Shown: positions 1-12,681 of the stretch, in pieces | How the letters are laid out: every line of letters starts with the position of its first letter | Numbering within the stretch: position 1 is the stretch's first letter | Notes under the pieces: model-generated | Databases searched by the model: none | The model's input: only the letters and a program-made list of their open reading frames with translations | Told to the model about the DNA's origin: nothing | Position numbers and translations under genes: made by a program | Source: SIAQ01 sp964484265 | Lineage (GTDB): Bacteria; Planctomycetota; Planctomycetia; Gemmatales; Gemmataceae | Length of the DNA stretch: 64,000 bases | Assembly (NCBI GenBank): GCA_964484265.1 | Contig: CAZAFH010000019.1 | Span: 1 to 64,000 of the forward strand | Direction of reading: 5' to 3'

Positions 1-4259
<4,259 letters not shown>

Positions 4260-4382
4260 ATAGAGGTTGAAGAGCCGTGAATCGTCCATTGATATTTGGC
4301 ATTTTTTTATCGAAGGGTATCTTGCTCTATGTTCGTAAGACTCGCCTCTGAAATGGCAGGATGAATCTGGAGGACGTGAATA

Positions 4383-5087
4383 ATGACAGCCGTACTGGCC
4401 CCGCTGGATTTGCAAACTCCGCTGCCTACGCATCTCGACCTTCCGGAGAAGGATGGTGTTCCCGTGCGCAATTCGCTTGAGCCGTGGCAGAGTTCGTTGT
4501 TGAGCGAAGCGCTGGAACCAGTGCTGCGAAAACGGAATCCCGAAGGCGATTACTTTATCGGCCAGGACTGCGGGCTTTATTGGGAGAAGACAGTCCCGCC
4601 AGGACTCGGCTGCAAGGCGCCCGATTGGTTCTTGGTGCTTGACGTGCCGCGCCTGCTCGATGGGATGATGCGCCGATCCTACGTGCTCTGGCAGGAGATG
4701 GTGTCGCCGTTCATGATTCTGGAATACGCCTCCGACGGCGGTGACGAGGAGCGCGATCCAACGGCGATGCGAGGTAAGTTCTGGGTCTACGAACACCGAG
4801 TGCGTCCGCCGTATTATGGTATCTTCCTGCCCGAAACTGGTCAAATCGAGATGTATCATCTCGTCGAAGACCGATTTGAACGTATGACGCCGAACGCAAA
4901 CGACCGCTTTCCGATTCAATCCCTAGGCATCGAACTCGGGGTGTGGAATGGTCGTTACGCAGATTACCATCTGCCCTGGATGCGATGGTGGGATTCTCAA
5001 GGAAGCCTGTTATTGACCAGCGACGAAAGAGCCGCTCGAATGGCGGAGAAATTGCGAGCGCTTGGCGTTGATCCAGAGTCGCTTTGA
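4383..5087 (+). CDS. Uma2 family (DUF820) PD-(D/E)XK-fold protein
   Basis: Protein of 234 aa matching the Uma2/DUF820 pattern: a PD motif in KAPDWFLVLD, a following strand with an acidic residue in MILEYASD, then K and Y in MRGKFWVYE, and a C-terminal tail with SDERAARMAEKLRALG, typical of multicopy planctomycete and cyanobacterial Uma2 proteins. The family has a restriction-endonuclease-like fold; its biological role is not established. A strong GGAGG lies shortly before the ATG. The gene separates gltB from gltD, which are normally adjacent, so it looks like an insertion into that operon. The 123-bp gltB-Uma2 gap shows no clear promoter. Family assignment is good; nuclease activity is inference. 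Confidence 0.82.
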   Translation: MTAVLAPLDLQTPLPTHLDLPEKDGVPVRNSLEPWQSSLLSEALEPVLRKRNPEGDYFIGQDCGLYWEKTVPPGLGCKAPDWFLVLDVPRLLDGMMRRSYVLWQEMVSPFMILEYASDGGDEERDPTAMRGKFWVYEHRVRPPYYGIFLPETGQIEMYHLVEDRFERMTPNANDRFPIQSLGIELGVWNGRYADYHLPWMRWWDSQGSLLLTSDERAARMAEKLRALGVDPESL

Positions 5088-5141
5088 CCTGGGCGTACGA
5101 ATCATCAGCGAAACGGATTATTAGTGTGAGGTTGTAGTTCA

Positions 5142-6641
5142 ATGGGTAAACCGACAGGCTTCATGGACTTTCCGCGTGAGTTGCCGCTCGATCGCTCGCC
5201 GACGGAGCGCATTCGCGATTGGGATGAATTTCACGACCACCAGGACGATTCCGCCCTGCGCAACCAGGGCGCTCGCTGCATGGACTGCGGCGTGCCGTTC
5301 TGCCACACGGGGACAGTCATCGCCGGCATGGCGTCGGGCTGCCCGATCAACAACCTCATCCCCGAGTGGAACGATCTCGTCTACCGCGGCCTATGGCGCG
5401 AAGCGCTCGATCGCCTGCACAAGACAAACAACTTCCCGGAATTCACGGGTCGCGTCTGCCCCGCTCCGTGCGAAGGATCATGCGTGCTCGGTATCAGTGA
5501 ACCGGCAGTAACGATCAAGAACATCGAATGCTCCATCATCGACAAGGCGTTCCAGGAGCGCTGGGTGCAGCCCGAACCGCCGCCGTTTCGCACGGGGCGC
5601 AAAGTCGCCATCGTCGGCTCAGGCCCGGCCGGTCTCGCCGCGGCGGCGCAGCTGAACAAGGCAGGCCACTGGGTCACCGTGTTCGAGCGCGCGGATCGCG
5701 TCGGCGGTCTATTGATGTACGGCATTCCCAATATGAAGCTCGACAAACAAGCCGTCGTCGACCGCCGAGTCAAACTGCTCGAAGCGGAAGGCGTGCGGTT
5801 CGTCGTCAACACCGAAGTCGGCGTCAATTACGATGCGGCTTCGCTGGAGAGCGACTTCGACGCAATCGTCCTGTGTGGCGGCGCGACGAAGCCGCGCGAC
5901 CTGCCCGTGCCAGGCCGAGAGCTGAAGGGCGTCCATTTCGCCATGGACTTCTTGACGAAGAACACGAAGAGCCTGCTCGATTCCAATCACGCCGACGGGC
6001 AGTTCATCTCCGCCAAGGACAAGGACGTCCGCGTACTCGGCGGCGGCGATACCGGCACGGACTGCGTCGGCACGTCGCTGCGCCACGGCTGCAAGAGCCT
6101 CGTGCAATTCGAGATTCTGCCCAAACCGCCCAACGAACGCGCCTCCGACAATCCCTGGCCGCAATGGCCGAAGGTCTACAAGATGGACTACGGCCAGGAA
6201 GAAGCCGCCGCGGTCTTCGGCGCGGACCCCAGGCAGTACCTCATCAGTACGGAAAAGTTCGTAGGCGATGCCGACGGAAACGTCAAGGAGATTCACACCG
6301 TCCGCATCGAATGGGTCAAGGATGCATCCGGGCGATTCACGATGCAGAAGGTGCCGGGCTCGGAAAAAATCCTGCCCGCGCAGCTCGTGCTCTTGGCAAT
6401 GGGATTTCTCGGTCCCGAAAATCCGGTGCTCGAAAAGCTGGGCGTCGAGATACAGAAATTTCCCAACGGGACCCAAACCGCGAAAGCGGAGTACGGGAAA
6501 TACCAGACCAACAAGGCAAACATCTTCACGGCCGGCGACATGCGGCGAGGCCAAAGCCTGGTCGTCTGGGCGATCAACGAAGGCCGCGGCGCCGCCCGCG
6601 AATGCGACCGCTGGCTGATGGGCGAGACGGGGTTGGTGTAG
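5142..6641 (+). CDS. gltD: Glutamate synthase small subunit
   Basis: Protein of 499 aa, the beta chain of glutamate synthase, passing electrons from NAD(P)H through FAD and 4Fe-4S clusters to the large subunit. The N-terminus holds the cysteine clusters (CMDCGVPFCH, GCPINNLIPEW, RVCPAPCEGSC). The FAD dinucleotide fold is at GSGPAGLAAA (about residues 151-160) and the NADPH fold at GGGDTGTDC (about 300). Length and order fit the family. It follows the Uma2 gene by 54 bp and probably belongs with gltB functionally. Confidence 0.96.
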   Translation: MGKPTGFMDFPRELPLDRSPTERIRDWDEFHDHQDDSALRNQGARCMDCGVPFCHTGTVIAGMASGCPINNLIPEWNDLVYRGLWREALDRLHKTNNFPEFTGRVCPAPCEGSCVLGISEPAVTIKNIECSIIDKAFQERWVQPEPPPFRTGRKVAIVGSGPAGLAAAAQLNKAGHWVTVFERADRVGGLLMYGIPNMKLDKQAVVDRRVKLLEAEGVRFVVNTEVGVNYDAASLESDFDAIVLCGGATKPRDLPVPGRELKGVHFAMDFLTKNTKSLLDSNHADGQFISAKDKDVRVLGGGDTGTDCVGTSLRHGCKSLVQFEILPKPPNERASDNPWPQWPKVYKMDYGQEEAAAVFGADPRQYLISTEKFVGDADGNVKEIHTVRIEWVKDASGRFTMQKVPGSEKILPAQLVLLAMGFLGPENPVLEKLGVEIQKFPNGTQTAKAEYGKYQTNKANIFTAGDMRRGQSLVVWAINEGRGAARECDRWLMGETGLV

Positions 6642-6682
6642 CCGCAATCTATGAGCAAGCGTACGGCATCAATCCAAGAATC

Positions 6683-7507
6683 ATGGAAACCGACAAATTC
6701 TTCTGTGAGCTTTTGACCTGTTTGCCAGGAACGCTATTTGAATTACTTGGTCTGCCCGGCGAATTGGCACGGGATTACCAGTTCAGTGCGCTCGAATTGA
6801 AAAAATCGTTGCGGGGCGATGGCGCATTCTTGCCGCGCAAACTGGATCTGCCGGCCTATGTCGTCGAGTTTCAGTTCTATCCGCTGGAAACGTTCTCCGC
6901 CAATTTGTTCGCCAAGGTTTTCGTACTGCTGAACGACAACGCCTGGCTGAACGAATGGAACGCAGTGCCGATCTTCGGGAGCCGCGACATTGAGCCGAAG
7001 AATTTGACGATGTACGAGGATCTGCTCGAATCGAAGCGGGTGAAGCGTGTTTTTCTCGACGAGTGGCGATTGCCGGCCCACGCATCGCCCGGATTGATGC
7101 TGCTGGGCATGGTGACGGAACCGGAAGCAACTTTGCCGTCCCTCGTGGAACGTGTCAAACACGGTGCGGCATCAGAAATTGCGGACGCCACAACAGCGCG
7201 GAAGGTGATAGAATTGATGGAGGAGTTGCTAATCCGCCGATTCGCAACCATGAACCGCGAGGAGATACGCAAAATGTTCCGACTCACCGACATTCGCAAG
7301 ACGGCCGTCTGGCAGGAGGCCCTCAACGAAGGCCGAGAGGAAGGCCGAGAGGAAGGCTTGACACACGGAGAAGAGCGTGCCAAGCTGAACCTCGTTCGCA
7401 ACTGGCTTGCGCGCGGAAAGACGGTCAAGCAAATCGCGGAGTTACTGGACATCACTCTGGCACAAGCTCGGCATCTTGTCAAGAAAGCACAGAAATCGCA
7501 ACATTGA
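6683..7507 (+). CDS. DUF2887/Rpn-type PD-(D/E)XK protein
   Basis: Protein of 274 aa starting METDKFFCELL. I chose this ATG because the reading frame upstream is only an overlapping frame of gltD. The N-terminus (FELLGLP) and the strand YVVEFQFYPL with an E-x-Q nuclease-type signature fit the DUF2887 group, which is related to Rpn/YhgA recombination-promoting nucleases. The C-terminus has short repeats (EGREEGREEG) and a helix-turn-helix-like tail (KQIAELLDITLAQARHL), as commonly seen in this group. It starts 41 bp after gltD. Its TGA stop (7505-7507) lies inside the left arm of an inverted repeat. Activity on DNA is inferred from family knowledge only. Confidence 0.8.
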   Translation: METDKFFCELLTCLPGTLFELLGLPGELARDYQFSALELKKSLRGDGAFLPRKLDLPAYVVEFQFYPLETFSANLFAKVFVLLNDNAWLNEWNAVPIFGSRDIEPKNLTMYEDLLESKRVKRVFLDEWRLPAHASPGLMLLGMVTEPEATLPSLVERVKHGAASEIADATTARKVIELMEELLIRRFATMNREEIRKMFRLTDIRKTAVWQEALNEGREEGREEGLTHGEERAKLNLVRNWLARGKTVKQIAELLDITLAQARHLVKKAQKSQH

Positions 7508-7664
7508 CGCAACCCTCAACAGTCGGCGATTACCGCAACCGTCGCGCGGACCGTGGTGGCTCTCCATTGAACAGCAGGGATGCAAATGGTGACGACCTTC
7601 GCTCGACCATAACGCGGAGCGTGATGTCTACGATAAGCGCCGACTACCGAGGGTTGCGTCAACC
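7504..7664. repeat. Inverted-repeat element of about 160 bp
   Basis: The left arm TTGACGCAACCCTC...AGTCGGCG (7504-7529) is matched in reverse complement by 7638-7664 (CGCCGACTACCGAGGGTTGC...). The interior has no convincing gene and includes the sequence AACGCGGAGCGTGATG, which resembles a hairpin at 50034-50073. This accounts for most of the 281-bp gap between 7507 and 7789. Confidence 0.7.
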
Positions 7665-7788
7665 AAAGGTCGGTGACCCTGCAGACGCAAGATTTATTGG
7701 AATGAAATGGCATCCGCATACACAGAAAGTAACGAGCGTTACACAGAATCGATTCTGTCTAATGATCGTTCGGCACTTTGGAGGCCAC

Positions 7789-8079
7789 ATGAGTTCAACC
7801 GACGAGCCCCCGAAGGCTGACGCCGGGCCATCGATTCTCGGTCGGATCACCAAAGTCTTGCTTTGGTCTTGCTTGGTCGGCGGAATTGGCGGCGGGTTAG
7901 TCGGCGTGGCATTCGTGATAATCGCATCAATGATCGATCCAAATAGTGCTCGAGTTGGAGGAGCCAACGACCCTGGCGGTCTTGCTGTCCTGTTTTTTTT
8001 CGCCTGGGGATTAGCGGGGCTGCTCCTCGGTACCACGGTGGGGATCATTGGCTCCATTGTCATTGCGATTCGCCGATAA
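7789..8079 (+). CDS. Small membrane protein, function unknown
   Basis: Protein of 96 aa starting MSSTDEPP. The start is chosen by a GGAGG six nucleotides upstream (about 7780-7784). There is a short charged N-terminus and two predicted membrane segments (about residues 22-44 and 62-93) with Gly-rich faces (GGIGGGLVGVAF, GLAGLLLGTTVGIIG). No family recognised. It lies alone between repeat-rich spacers. Existence is supported by the RBS and the membrane-protein composition. Confidence 0.6.
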   Translation: MSSTDEPPKADAGPSILGRITKVLLWSCLVGGIGGGLVGVAFVIIASMIDPNSARVGGANDPGGLAVLFFFAWGLAGLLLGTTVGIIGSIVIAIRR

Positions 8080-8251
8080 CATTGCAGAGTAAAATGCCGA
8101 ACCGTTATCTGGCCCTTGAAGGTTGAGGTACGTCCCTTTCACGTTGACACCTCGGAATGATTCCGCGTCGCAATCGTTGCAGTCGGATCAGGCCCCCATG
8201 CGGCAACTCACTCTGCACTGCGCCGGAATGGTTCAAGCAACGGCGTGTTGG

Positions 8252-8338
8252 CCCCACCAACCCGGAGCGCCAGCGACGGGATGCCTGGAATCCTTCGGGC
8301 CACGGTATCCCGTCGCTGGCGCTCCGGGCTGGTGGGGC
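8252..8338. repeat. Hairpin repeat (GGAGCGCCAGCGACGGG family)
   Basis: Arms 8252-8284 and 8304-8338 are near-perfect reverse complements around a 19-base loop. Read as protein either way the element yields the string PGAPATG, so the short open frames here are repeat artefacts. The spacer 8080-8521 otherwise shows no gene; a possible promoter lies at 8426-8453. Confidence 0.8.
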
Positions 8339-8425
8339 GATCGGAATCCATGATCGATAGCCTTGTTAGCCCGAAGCGAAGGGCGAAGTCTCCGCGGCTT
8401 CACGCTTCGCTTCGCTCTTCTCGCA

Positions 8426-8453
8426 TTGTGCCAGTTCGGCATTCTGATACAAT
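8426..8453 (+). promoter_or_regulatory. Possible sigma70-type promoter for the S55 gene
   Basis: TTGTGC (8426-8431), a 16-base spacer and TACAAT (8448-8453), about 70 bases before the downstream start codon. Motif match only. Confidence 0.35.
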
Positions 8454-8521
8454 CGTAGAAGGACTACCGCCTGTGTTCCTGCCGCGTTTCTTGCATGCCT
8501 CTCCGACACAATCAGGAGTCG

Positions 8522-10402
8522 ATGATGATGATGCGAGCCATGCTGTTCGTTGCTTTGGTTTTCGCCGGTCTTACTCAATCGCTTCTGGCTCAACCCCCGA
8601 TGCCGCCGGCGCCGAAAACGACGCCGTACTGGAATGTCAATGACGTCAAGGCAGGCATGAAAGGCCAGGGAAAAAGCGTCATCAAGGGCGTGAAGATCGA
8701 AACCTTCGACGCCGAGATTATCGGCGTTCTACGCAACGTCAGTCCAGGCCGCGATCTGATCCTTTCACGCCTCTCCGGCATGAATCTCGAAAAGTCCGGC
8801 GTCATCCAGGGTATGAGCGGCAGCCCCGTTTACATTAACGGCAAACTTCTCGGCGCTGTCGCCTACGCCTGGCAGTTTGGCAAGGAGCCGATTGCCGGCA
8901 TCACGCCTTTCGCCCAGATGGTCGAATACGCTGCTGCGTATGAACGGCGCGACGTGGCGGGCGACAAAAACAAACCCGCGCGCGTCGGCCTGGCGTCGCC
9001 CATCATCATCGACGGCAGACGGTTCGGCGAAGTCCTCGTCTCGCAGGACCACCAGGGACCTCAACCGACCGCCGCCGATGGCATGTGGCTCGTGCCCCTG
9101 AAAACGCCCGTAATGACCTCCGGCATGTCGCCGCGAGCTTTGAGCGTTTTGCGCAATCAATTTGGCGAACTCGGGCTTGTTCCCATGCAAGGCGGCGCCG
9201 TCGCGGCAAACATCCCGGCGGCGGAACGCAACATCCCCCTCGAAGCGGGCGGAGCGCTTTCCGTCGCGCTTATCACGGGTGATTTCGATATGTCGGGCAT
9301 CGGAACGGTCACGCATATCGAAGGCAAACGCGTCTACGGTTTCGGCCATCCGTTCATGAGTCTCGGAGGCTGCGAGATGCCGCTCATGACCGGCTATACG
9401 CACACGATCTTTCCGCGGCTCACTCTGAGCTTCAAGATGGGGTCGCCCTTGAAAACCGTGGGCGTCATCAACGCGGATACGAGCACGTGCATTGCCGGTT
9501 GGCTTGATCGCCAGCCCGACATGCTGCCCGTGGCGATGACCGTTCGCCGTGAACCGGAAGGCAAGACCTTCGCCTACAACGTCAAAGTCGCCCGCCTCCG
9601 TGGGTTGCTCGGACCGCTGGTGAACGCGGCTCTGACGAACAGCGTGGACATGGAAGGCAATTTTCCCGACGAGATGTCCGCCCGCGTTCGCTGCCGGATC
9701 GAAATGGAGGGGCATGAGCCTCTCGTTCTCGACGACTGGTTCGCGGGGCCTGGACTGACCGGCGATCGCATTCCGCAGATACTCTACATGCCCGTCGCGC
9801 AGATGATTCAGACAGTGAACAACAATCCGTTTGAGAATATCAGAATCAAAAACGTCGAATGCACGACGGATGTCGTGCCCGTCCGCCGAACCGCGGACAT
9901 CGAATCGAGCGAACTGGAATCTGACACCCTTGCTCCGGGCGATACACTCAAGGCCGTGATCACGCTGCGGACCTTCAAGGGCGACAAACAACGCGTGAAT
10001 CTGGAACTCAAATTGCCCACGGATATTTCGGAGGGCTCCTACAACGCATTGATTGGCGACGAACTCAACAATGTACGGATGGACTTGCGCGACAGCCCGC
10101 AGCTTGGCCTGCCGCAGAACATCCAGGCGCAATTGCAGGCGTTACGCCTTCTCATGAGCGCGAAGCGGACCACGCTTGTCATGCGTCTGCCGCTCAACGG
10201 AGGGTCTGGAGTGTCGGTCGGGGGCAAGACGCTGCCCAACCTGCCGCCGAGCATGGTGCAGATCCTGTCGTCGAGCCGGCGAACCAATGCCCAGACGATC
10301 TTCCGAAGCATCACCGATCGCGCGGAGACTAATTTCGTGATCCAGGGCGCCGACACCTTGCGATTCACTGTCGCGAAGAACAAACGCACCAATGGCAGCT
10401 GA
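8522..10402 (+). CDS. Secreted SpoIVB/S55 peptidase domain protein
   Basis: About 626 aa. Four consecutive in-frame ATGs (8522-8533) follow AGGAG at 8514-8518; the spacing favours the second or third, and the first is reported. The N-terminus is a signal peptide ending near SLLAQ. Residues around 100-115 contain GMSGSPVYINGKLLGAV, the S55 (SpoIVB) serine-peptidase signature with the nucleophilic Ser in GMSGSP. GFGHPFMSLGG near residue 280 is the other conserved block of this family. The rest is probably beta-rich. In Firmicutes SpoIVB acts in sporulation; here a periplasmic protease or scaffold role is inferred, since nothing points to sporulation. No signalling partner is adjacent. Confidence 0.8.
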   Translation: MMMMRAMLFVALVFAGLTQSLLAQPPMPPAPKTTPYWNVNDVKAGMKGQGKSVIKGVKIETFDAEIIGVLRNVSPGRDLILSRLSGMNLEKSGVIQGMSGSPVYINGKLLGAVAYAWQFGKEPIAGITPFAQMVEYAAAYERRDVAGDKNKPARVGLASPIIIDGRRFGEVLVSQDHQGPQPTAADGMWLVPLKTPVMTSGMSPRALSVLRNQFGELGLVPMQGGAVAANIPAAERNIPLEAGGALSVALITGDFDMSGIGTVTHIEGKRVYGFGHPFMSLGGCEMPLMTGYTHTIFPRLTLSFKMGSPLKTVGVINADTSTCIAGWLDRQPDMLPVAMTVRREPEGKTFAYNVKVARLRGLLGPLVNAALTNSVDMEGNFPDEMSARVRCRIEMEGHEPLVLDDWFAGPGLTGDRIPQILYMPVAQMIQTVNNNPFENIRIKNVECTTDVVPVRRTADIESSELESDTLAPGDTLKAVITLRTFKGDKQRVNLELKLPTDISEGSYNALIGDELNNVRMDLRDSPQLGLPQNIQAQLQALRLLMSAKRTTLVMRLPLNGGSGVSVGGKTLPNLPPSMVQILSSSRRTNAQTIFRSITDRAETNFVIQGADTLRFTVAKNKRTNGS

Positions 10403-10434
10403 TCGTGACCTGACTACCCCGATTGATCTTTATC

Positions 10435-11016
10435 ATGTCAACCACCGTGACTCCGCCGAAACAACCGCCCGTATTCAATCTGCCCAATCAGCTGACGGCG
10501 GCACGCCTCGGGCTTGGAATCATTCTGTTCGTGCTCATCGAACATCACGAATGGCGATGGTGCATTGGCATCTTCGCGCTGGCCGCCTTTACCGATTGGC
10601 TCGATGGTTACATCGCGCGAAAGCAAGGCCTCGTCAGCACGCTCGGTCGAAATCTCGATCCGCTCGTCGACAAGGTCGTCATCTGCGGCGCCTACGTCTT
10701 TCTGCTCCGCCAGCCCGAATCGGCCCTCACGCCCTGGATGGTGGTCATCGTCATTTCGCGAGAGTTGATCATCACGGGCCTGCGCAGCTTTCTGGAGAAT
10801 CTCGGCGCCAACTTCGGTGCGGAATGGCTCGGCAAGATCAAGATGACGCTCCAGTGTGCCGCGCTGTTCGCGATCTTCCTGGCGCTTGAGTTCGAACGCA
10901 ACGAAATCTTGCAACGGTCGCGCGACATCCTCGTGTGGTCCATGCTGGCCGCGACGGCTCTAAGCGGCTTGCAATACCTCTGGAAAGCGTTCGCCCTGCT
11001 GCGAAACGAAAGGTAA
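10435..11016 (+). CDS. pgsA: CDP-diacylglycerol--glycerol-3-phosphate phosphatidyltransferase
   Basis: Membrane enzyme of 193 aa that makes phosphatidylglycerol phosphate from CDP-diacylglycerol and glycerol-3-phosphate. The CDP-alcohol phosphotransferase signature D-G-x2-A-R-x8-G-x3-D-x3-D is complete (DGYIARK...G...D...D, about residues 53-75), surrounded by several hydrophobic segments. The NLPNQLTAARL start block is typical. ATG 10435 is preferred over an upstream TTG. It begins 32 bp after the S55 gene and may be co-transcribed. A related CDP-alcohol transferase specificity is possible but less likely. Confidence 0.92.
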   Translation: MSTTVTPPKQPPVFNLPNQLTAARLGLGIILFVLIEHHEWRWCIGIFALAAFTDWLDGYIARKQGLVSTLGRNLDPLVDKVVICGAYVFLLRQPESALTPWMVVIVISRELIITGLRSFLENLGANFGAEWLGKIKMTLQCAALFAIFLALEFERNEILQRSRDILVWSMLAATALSGLQYLWKAFALLRNER

Positions 11017-11274
11017 CCCTACGGTGGAGATCGCACCAAGCGTGATGCCCACGATGATCCCTGTTTGATTTTTTGGGCGTCCTCGAGAGCGAATCCAATC
11101 GGGAGAGCAAAACGTGAACTCAGAGGCACAGCAAATGGTACTCCACGTTGGTGCTTTGCTGTGATGTCAAGCGAATAACGCGTCTTTTTTCACCATCGTA
11201 ACGCGCAGGCAGAGAGAAATGCAAAGTCCGTTGCGAGGCGTTTTTTCGTTTTTCCCAAAATAGTCTGGATGCAG

Positions 11275-11383
11275 TTGCCCCCCCTCTCCCCCTCGGGAAT
11301 TTGGCCAACACCCCCTAAAAGTGCAAAAAAAGGCCGAAAAAGTGCAAAAGCGCTTGGCCATTTGCTGTTGGCCAAGCGCCTTG
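11275..11383 (+). repeat. Interspersed ~100-bp repeat, copy 1
   Basis: Contains TTGGCCAACACCCCCTAAAA, GTGCAAAAAAAGGCCGAAAA and the palindrome CGCTTGGCCATTTGCTG/TTGGCCAAGCG. Copies 2 and 3 occur at 59943-60034 (inverted) and 63046-63163. Immediately after it (11397-11432) is a half copy of the TTCGCTGCGCTCACC hairpin family. The spacer 11017-11435 contains no gene that I can support. Confidence 0.85.
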
Positions 11384-11435
11384 CGAGCCATTATCCCAAC
11401 GGTTCGCTGCGCTCACCATTGGGCGTGGGGAACGA

Positions 11436-12311
11436 TCAACTCAGTGGCCGTTGGTTCCACGGAATGGGCATCGTGGGCGGTTTGCGGTGGCGGTCTTTGC
11501 GCACGTCTTTCGGGCGGTCCTTGAAGTATGACACGTATCGGCACAGTTGCTTCACCGATTCCTCGTAGGCTTCTTTGCCTTTCTCCGGCGTTGCCAACTC
11601 GGCATCGCCGAGGACGCCGGTGTCAGAGTAGCTGCTCGTCCACGACACGGTCGTCGCGGGGCCGGCGCCGAATAGATCGACCCAGTTGAACGGATTGTCT
11701 TCGTTGTTGAAGCTGATCGTGCCGCTCTTGATTTGATCCTTGCGCACATTGTCGCCGTCGAGGTACATGTAGAGCGACGTCTCCAGTTCACACGCATGCG
11801 AACAGCCGCCGGGGAATTTGCTCTGCCGCCAGCGCGGGAGGAACGTCTTGTCCACGGTCAAGAGGTTCCACCAGGCGATGAGCGTGCATTCCGCGTCGGT
11901 TTCAAGGTTCGTCCGGCGAGCAACGAGGTCGAGGTTCGGCATGTTCGAACCATGGCCATTGAGCAGGATGATCTTCTTGAATCCGTGGTAGGCGAGCGAC
12001 TTGGTGATGTCGAGCACGTGATGCATGAAGTGCTCGAAGTCGTTGTTGATCGTGCCGGGAAAATCCATGACGTGCCCGGTGTAGCCATAGGCGACGATCG
12101 GCAGCACCAAGATCTTGTCGGGCATGGCGAGACCGGCACCCTTGGCGACGCCGCCGGGACAGACGAGATCGACATCAAGCGGCAGGTGATGGCCGTGCTG
12201 CTCGACGGCGCCGCACGGCAGGATGCAGACTTTGCCAAGATCAACGGCGTCGTTGATCTCGGGCCAGGTGAGTTTTTCGTAGCGGTATTCGGTAGCGGCA
12301 CGGGATGGCAT
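11436..12311 (-). CDS. Creatininase-family amidohydrolase
   Basis: Protein of 291 aa. The creatininase/mycofactocin MftE-type metal site is visible: GAVEQHGHHLPLDVD (Glu, His and Asp ligands, about residues 34-48) and LNGHGSNMP (about 117-125), followed by the conserved domain with E-x-S and a C-terminal region. Such enzymes hydrolyse cyclic or linear amides such as creatinine or formamidopyrimidines; the substrate cannot be told here. No signal peptide, so cytoplasmic. It is divergent from the small gene at 12422, with a promoter candidate between them. No mycofactocin genes are visible nearby. Confidence 0.85.
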   Translation of the reverse strand: MPSRAATEYRYEKLTWPEINDAVDLGKVCILPCGAVEQHGHHLPLDVDLVCPGGVAKGAGLAMPDKILVLPIVAYGYTGHVMDFPGTINNDFEHFMHHVLDITKSLAYHGFKKIILLNGHGSNMPNLDLVARRTNLETDAECTLIAWWNLLTVDKTFLPRWRQSKFPGGCSHACELETSLYMYLDGDNVRKDQIKSGTISFNNEDNPFNWVDLFGAGPATTVSWTSSYSDTGVLGDAELATPEKGKEAYEESVKQLCRYVSYFKDRPKDVRKDRHRKPPTMPIPWNQRPLS

Positions 12312-12327
12312 GTCGGTTGGCTCCTTG

Positions 12328-12356
12328 TTGGTGATGGATAATCATTCGGGTATAAT
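12328..12356 (+). promoter_or_regulatory. Sigma70-type promoter candidate
   Basis: TTGGTG (12328-12333), 17-base spacer, perfect TATAAT (12351-12356), 66 bases upstream of the small gene at 12422. Confidence 0.45.
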
Positions 12357-12421
12357 ATCGCAAGATGCGCTGTCTGCATCGAGATTGGCTGTGCAAAAGT
12401 TACCTCTAGCCCAGGTGTTCC

Positions 12422-12655
12422 ATGGAAGCAAAATCCTTCGAGAAATCACTCCGTGCTTTTACCTCGAGAAAGCCTTTCCGCTCCTTTCTCATCGAATTCG
12501 TCAGCGGAATAACGCTCGTCGTTGACCATCCTGAGACCCTCATGATTCGCGGCGGAGCGGCCGTGCATGTCGACAAGGACAACGAATTCACGTTGTTCGA
12601 TCATTCCACGGTCGGCAAGATCACGAGCAAGAAAGCTGCCGCGGGTTCGAAATAA
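12422..12655 (+). CDS. Small conserved-looking protein, unknown
   Basis: Protein of 77 aa, MEAKSFEKSLRAFTSRKPF then a short beta-rich segment (FLIEFVSGITLVVDHPETL). This layout (x-PF-x-F-x-I with a DHPE box) resembles small multicopy planctomycete proteins of unknown function. A good promoter precedes it and the exonuclease gene follows 26 bp downstream, so the two may be co-transcribed. No role can be assigned. Confidence 0.6.
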   Translation: MEAKSFEKSLRAFTSRKPFRSFLIEFVSGITLVVDHPETLMIRGGAAVHVDKDNEFTLFDHSTVGKITSKKAAAGSK

Positions 12656-12681
12656 TGTAACGGCGGAATAGGCAGTCACCC

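Noticed and set aside
5528..6682. N-terminal extension of the DUF2887 gene into gltD
   Set aside because: This part is gltD in another frame (Arg-rich translation); the family-like sequence begins at METDKFF.
7330..7365. Short tandem repeats that could suggest a CRISPR-like array
   Set aside because: They are GAAGGCCGAGAG codon repeats inside the DUF2887 gene encoding EGREEGREEG; no spacers.
8123..8442. Short open frames on both strands around 8.1-8.4 kb
   Set aside because: They translate the hairpin repeat itself (PGAPATG strings), so they are repeat artefacts.
8765..10132. 455-aa minus-strand open frame opposite the S55 gene
   Set aside because: Antisense shadow; the signal peptide and S55 motifs are on the plus strand.
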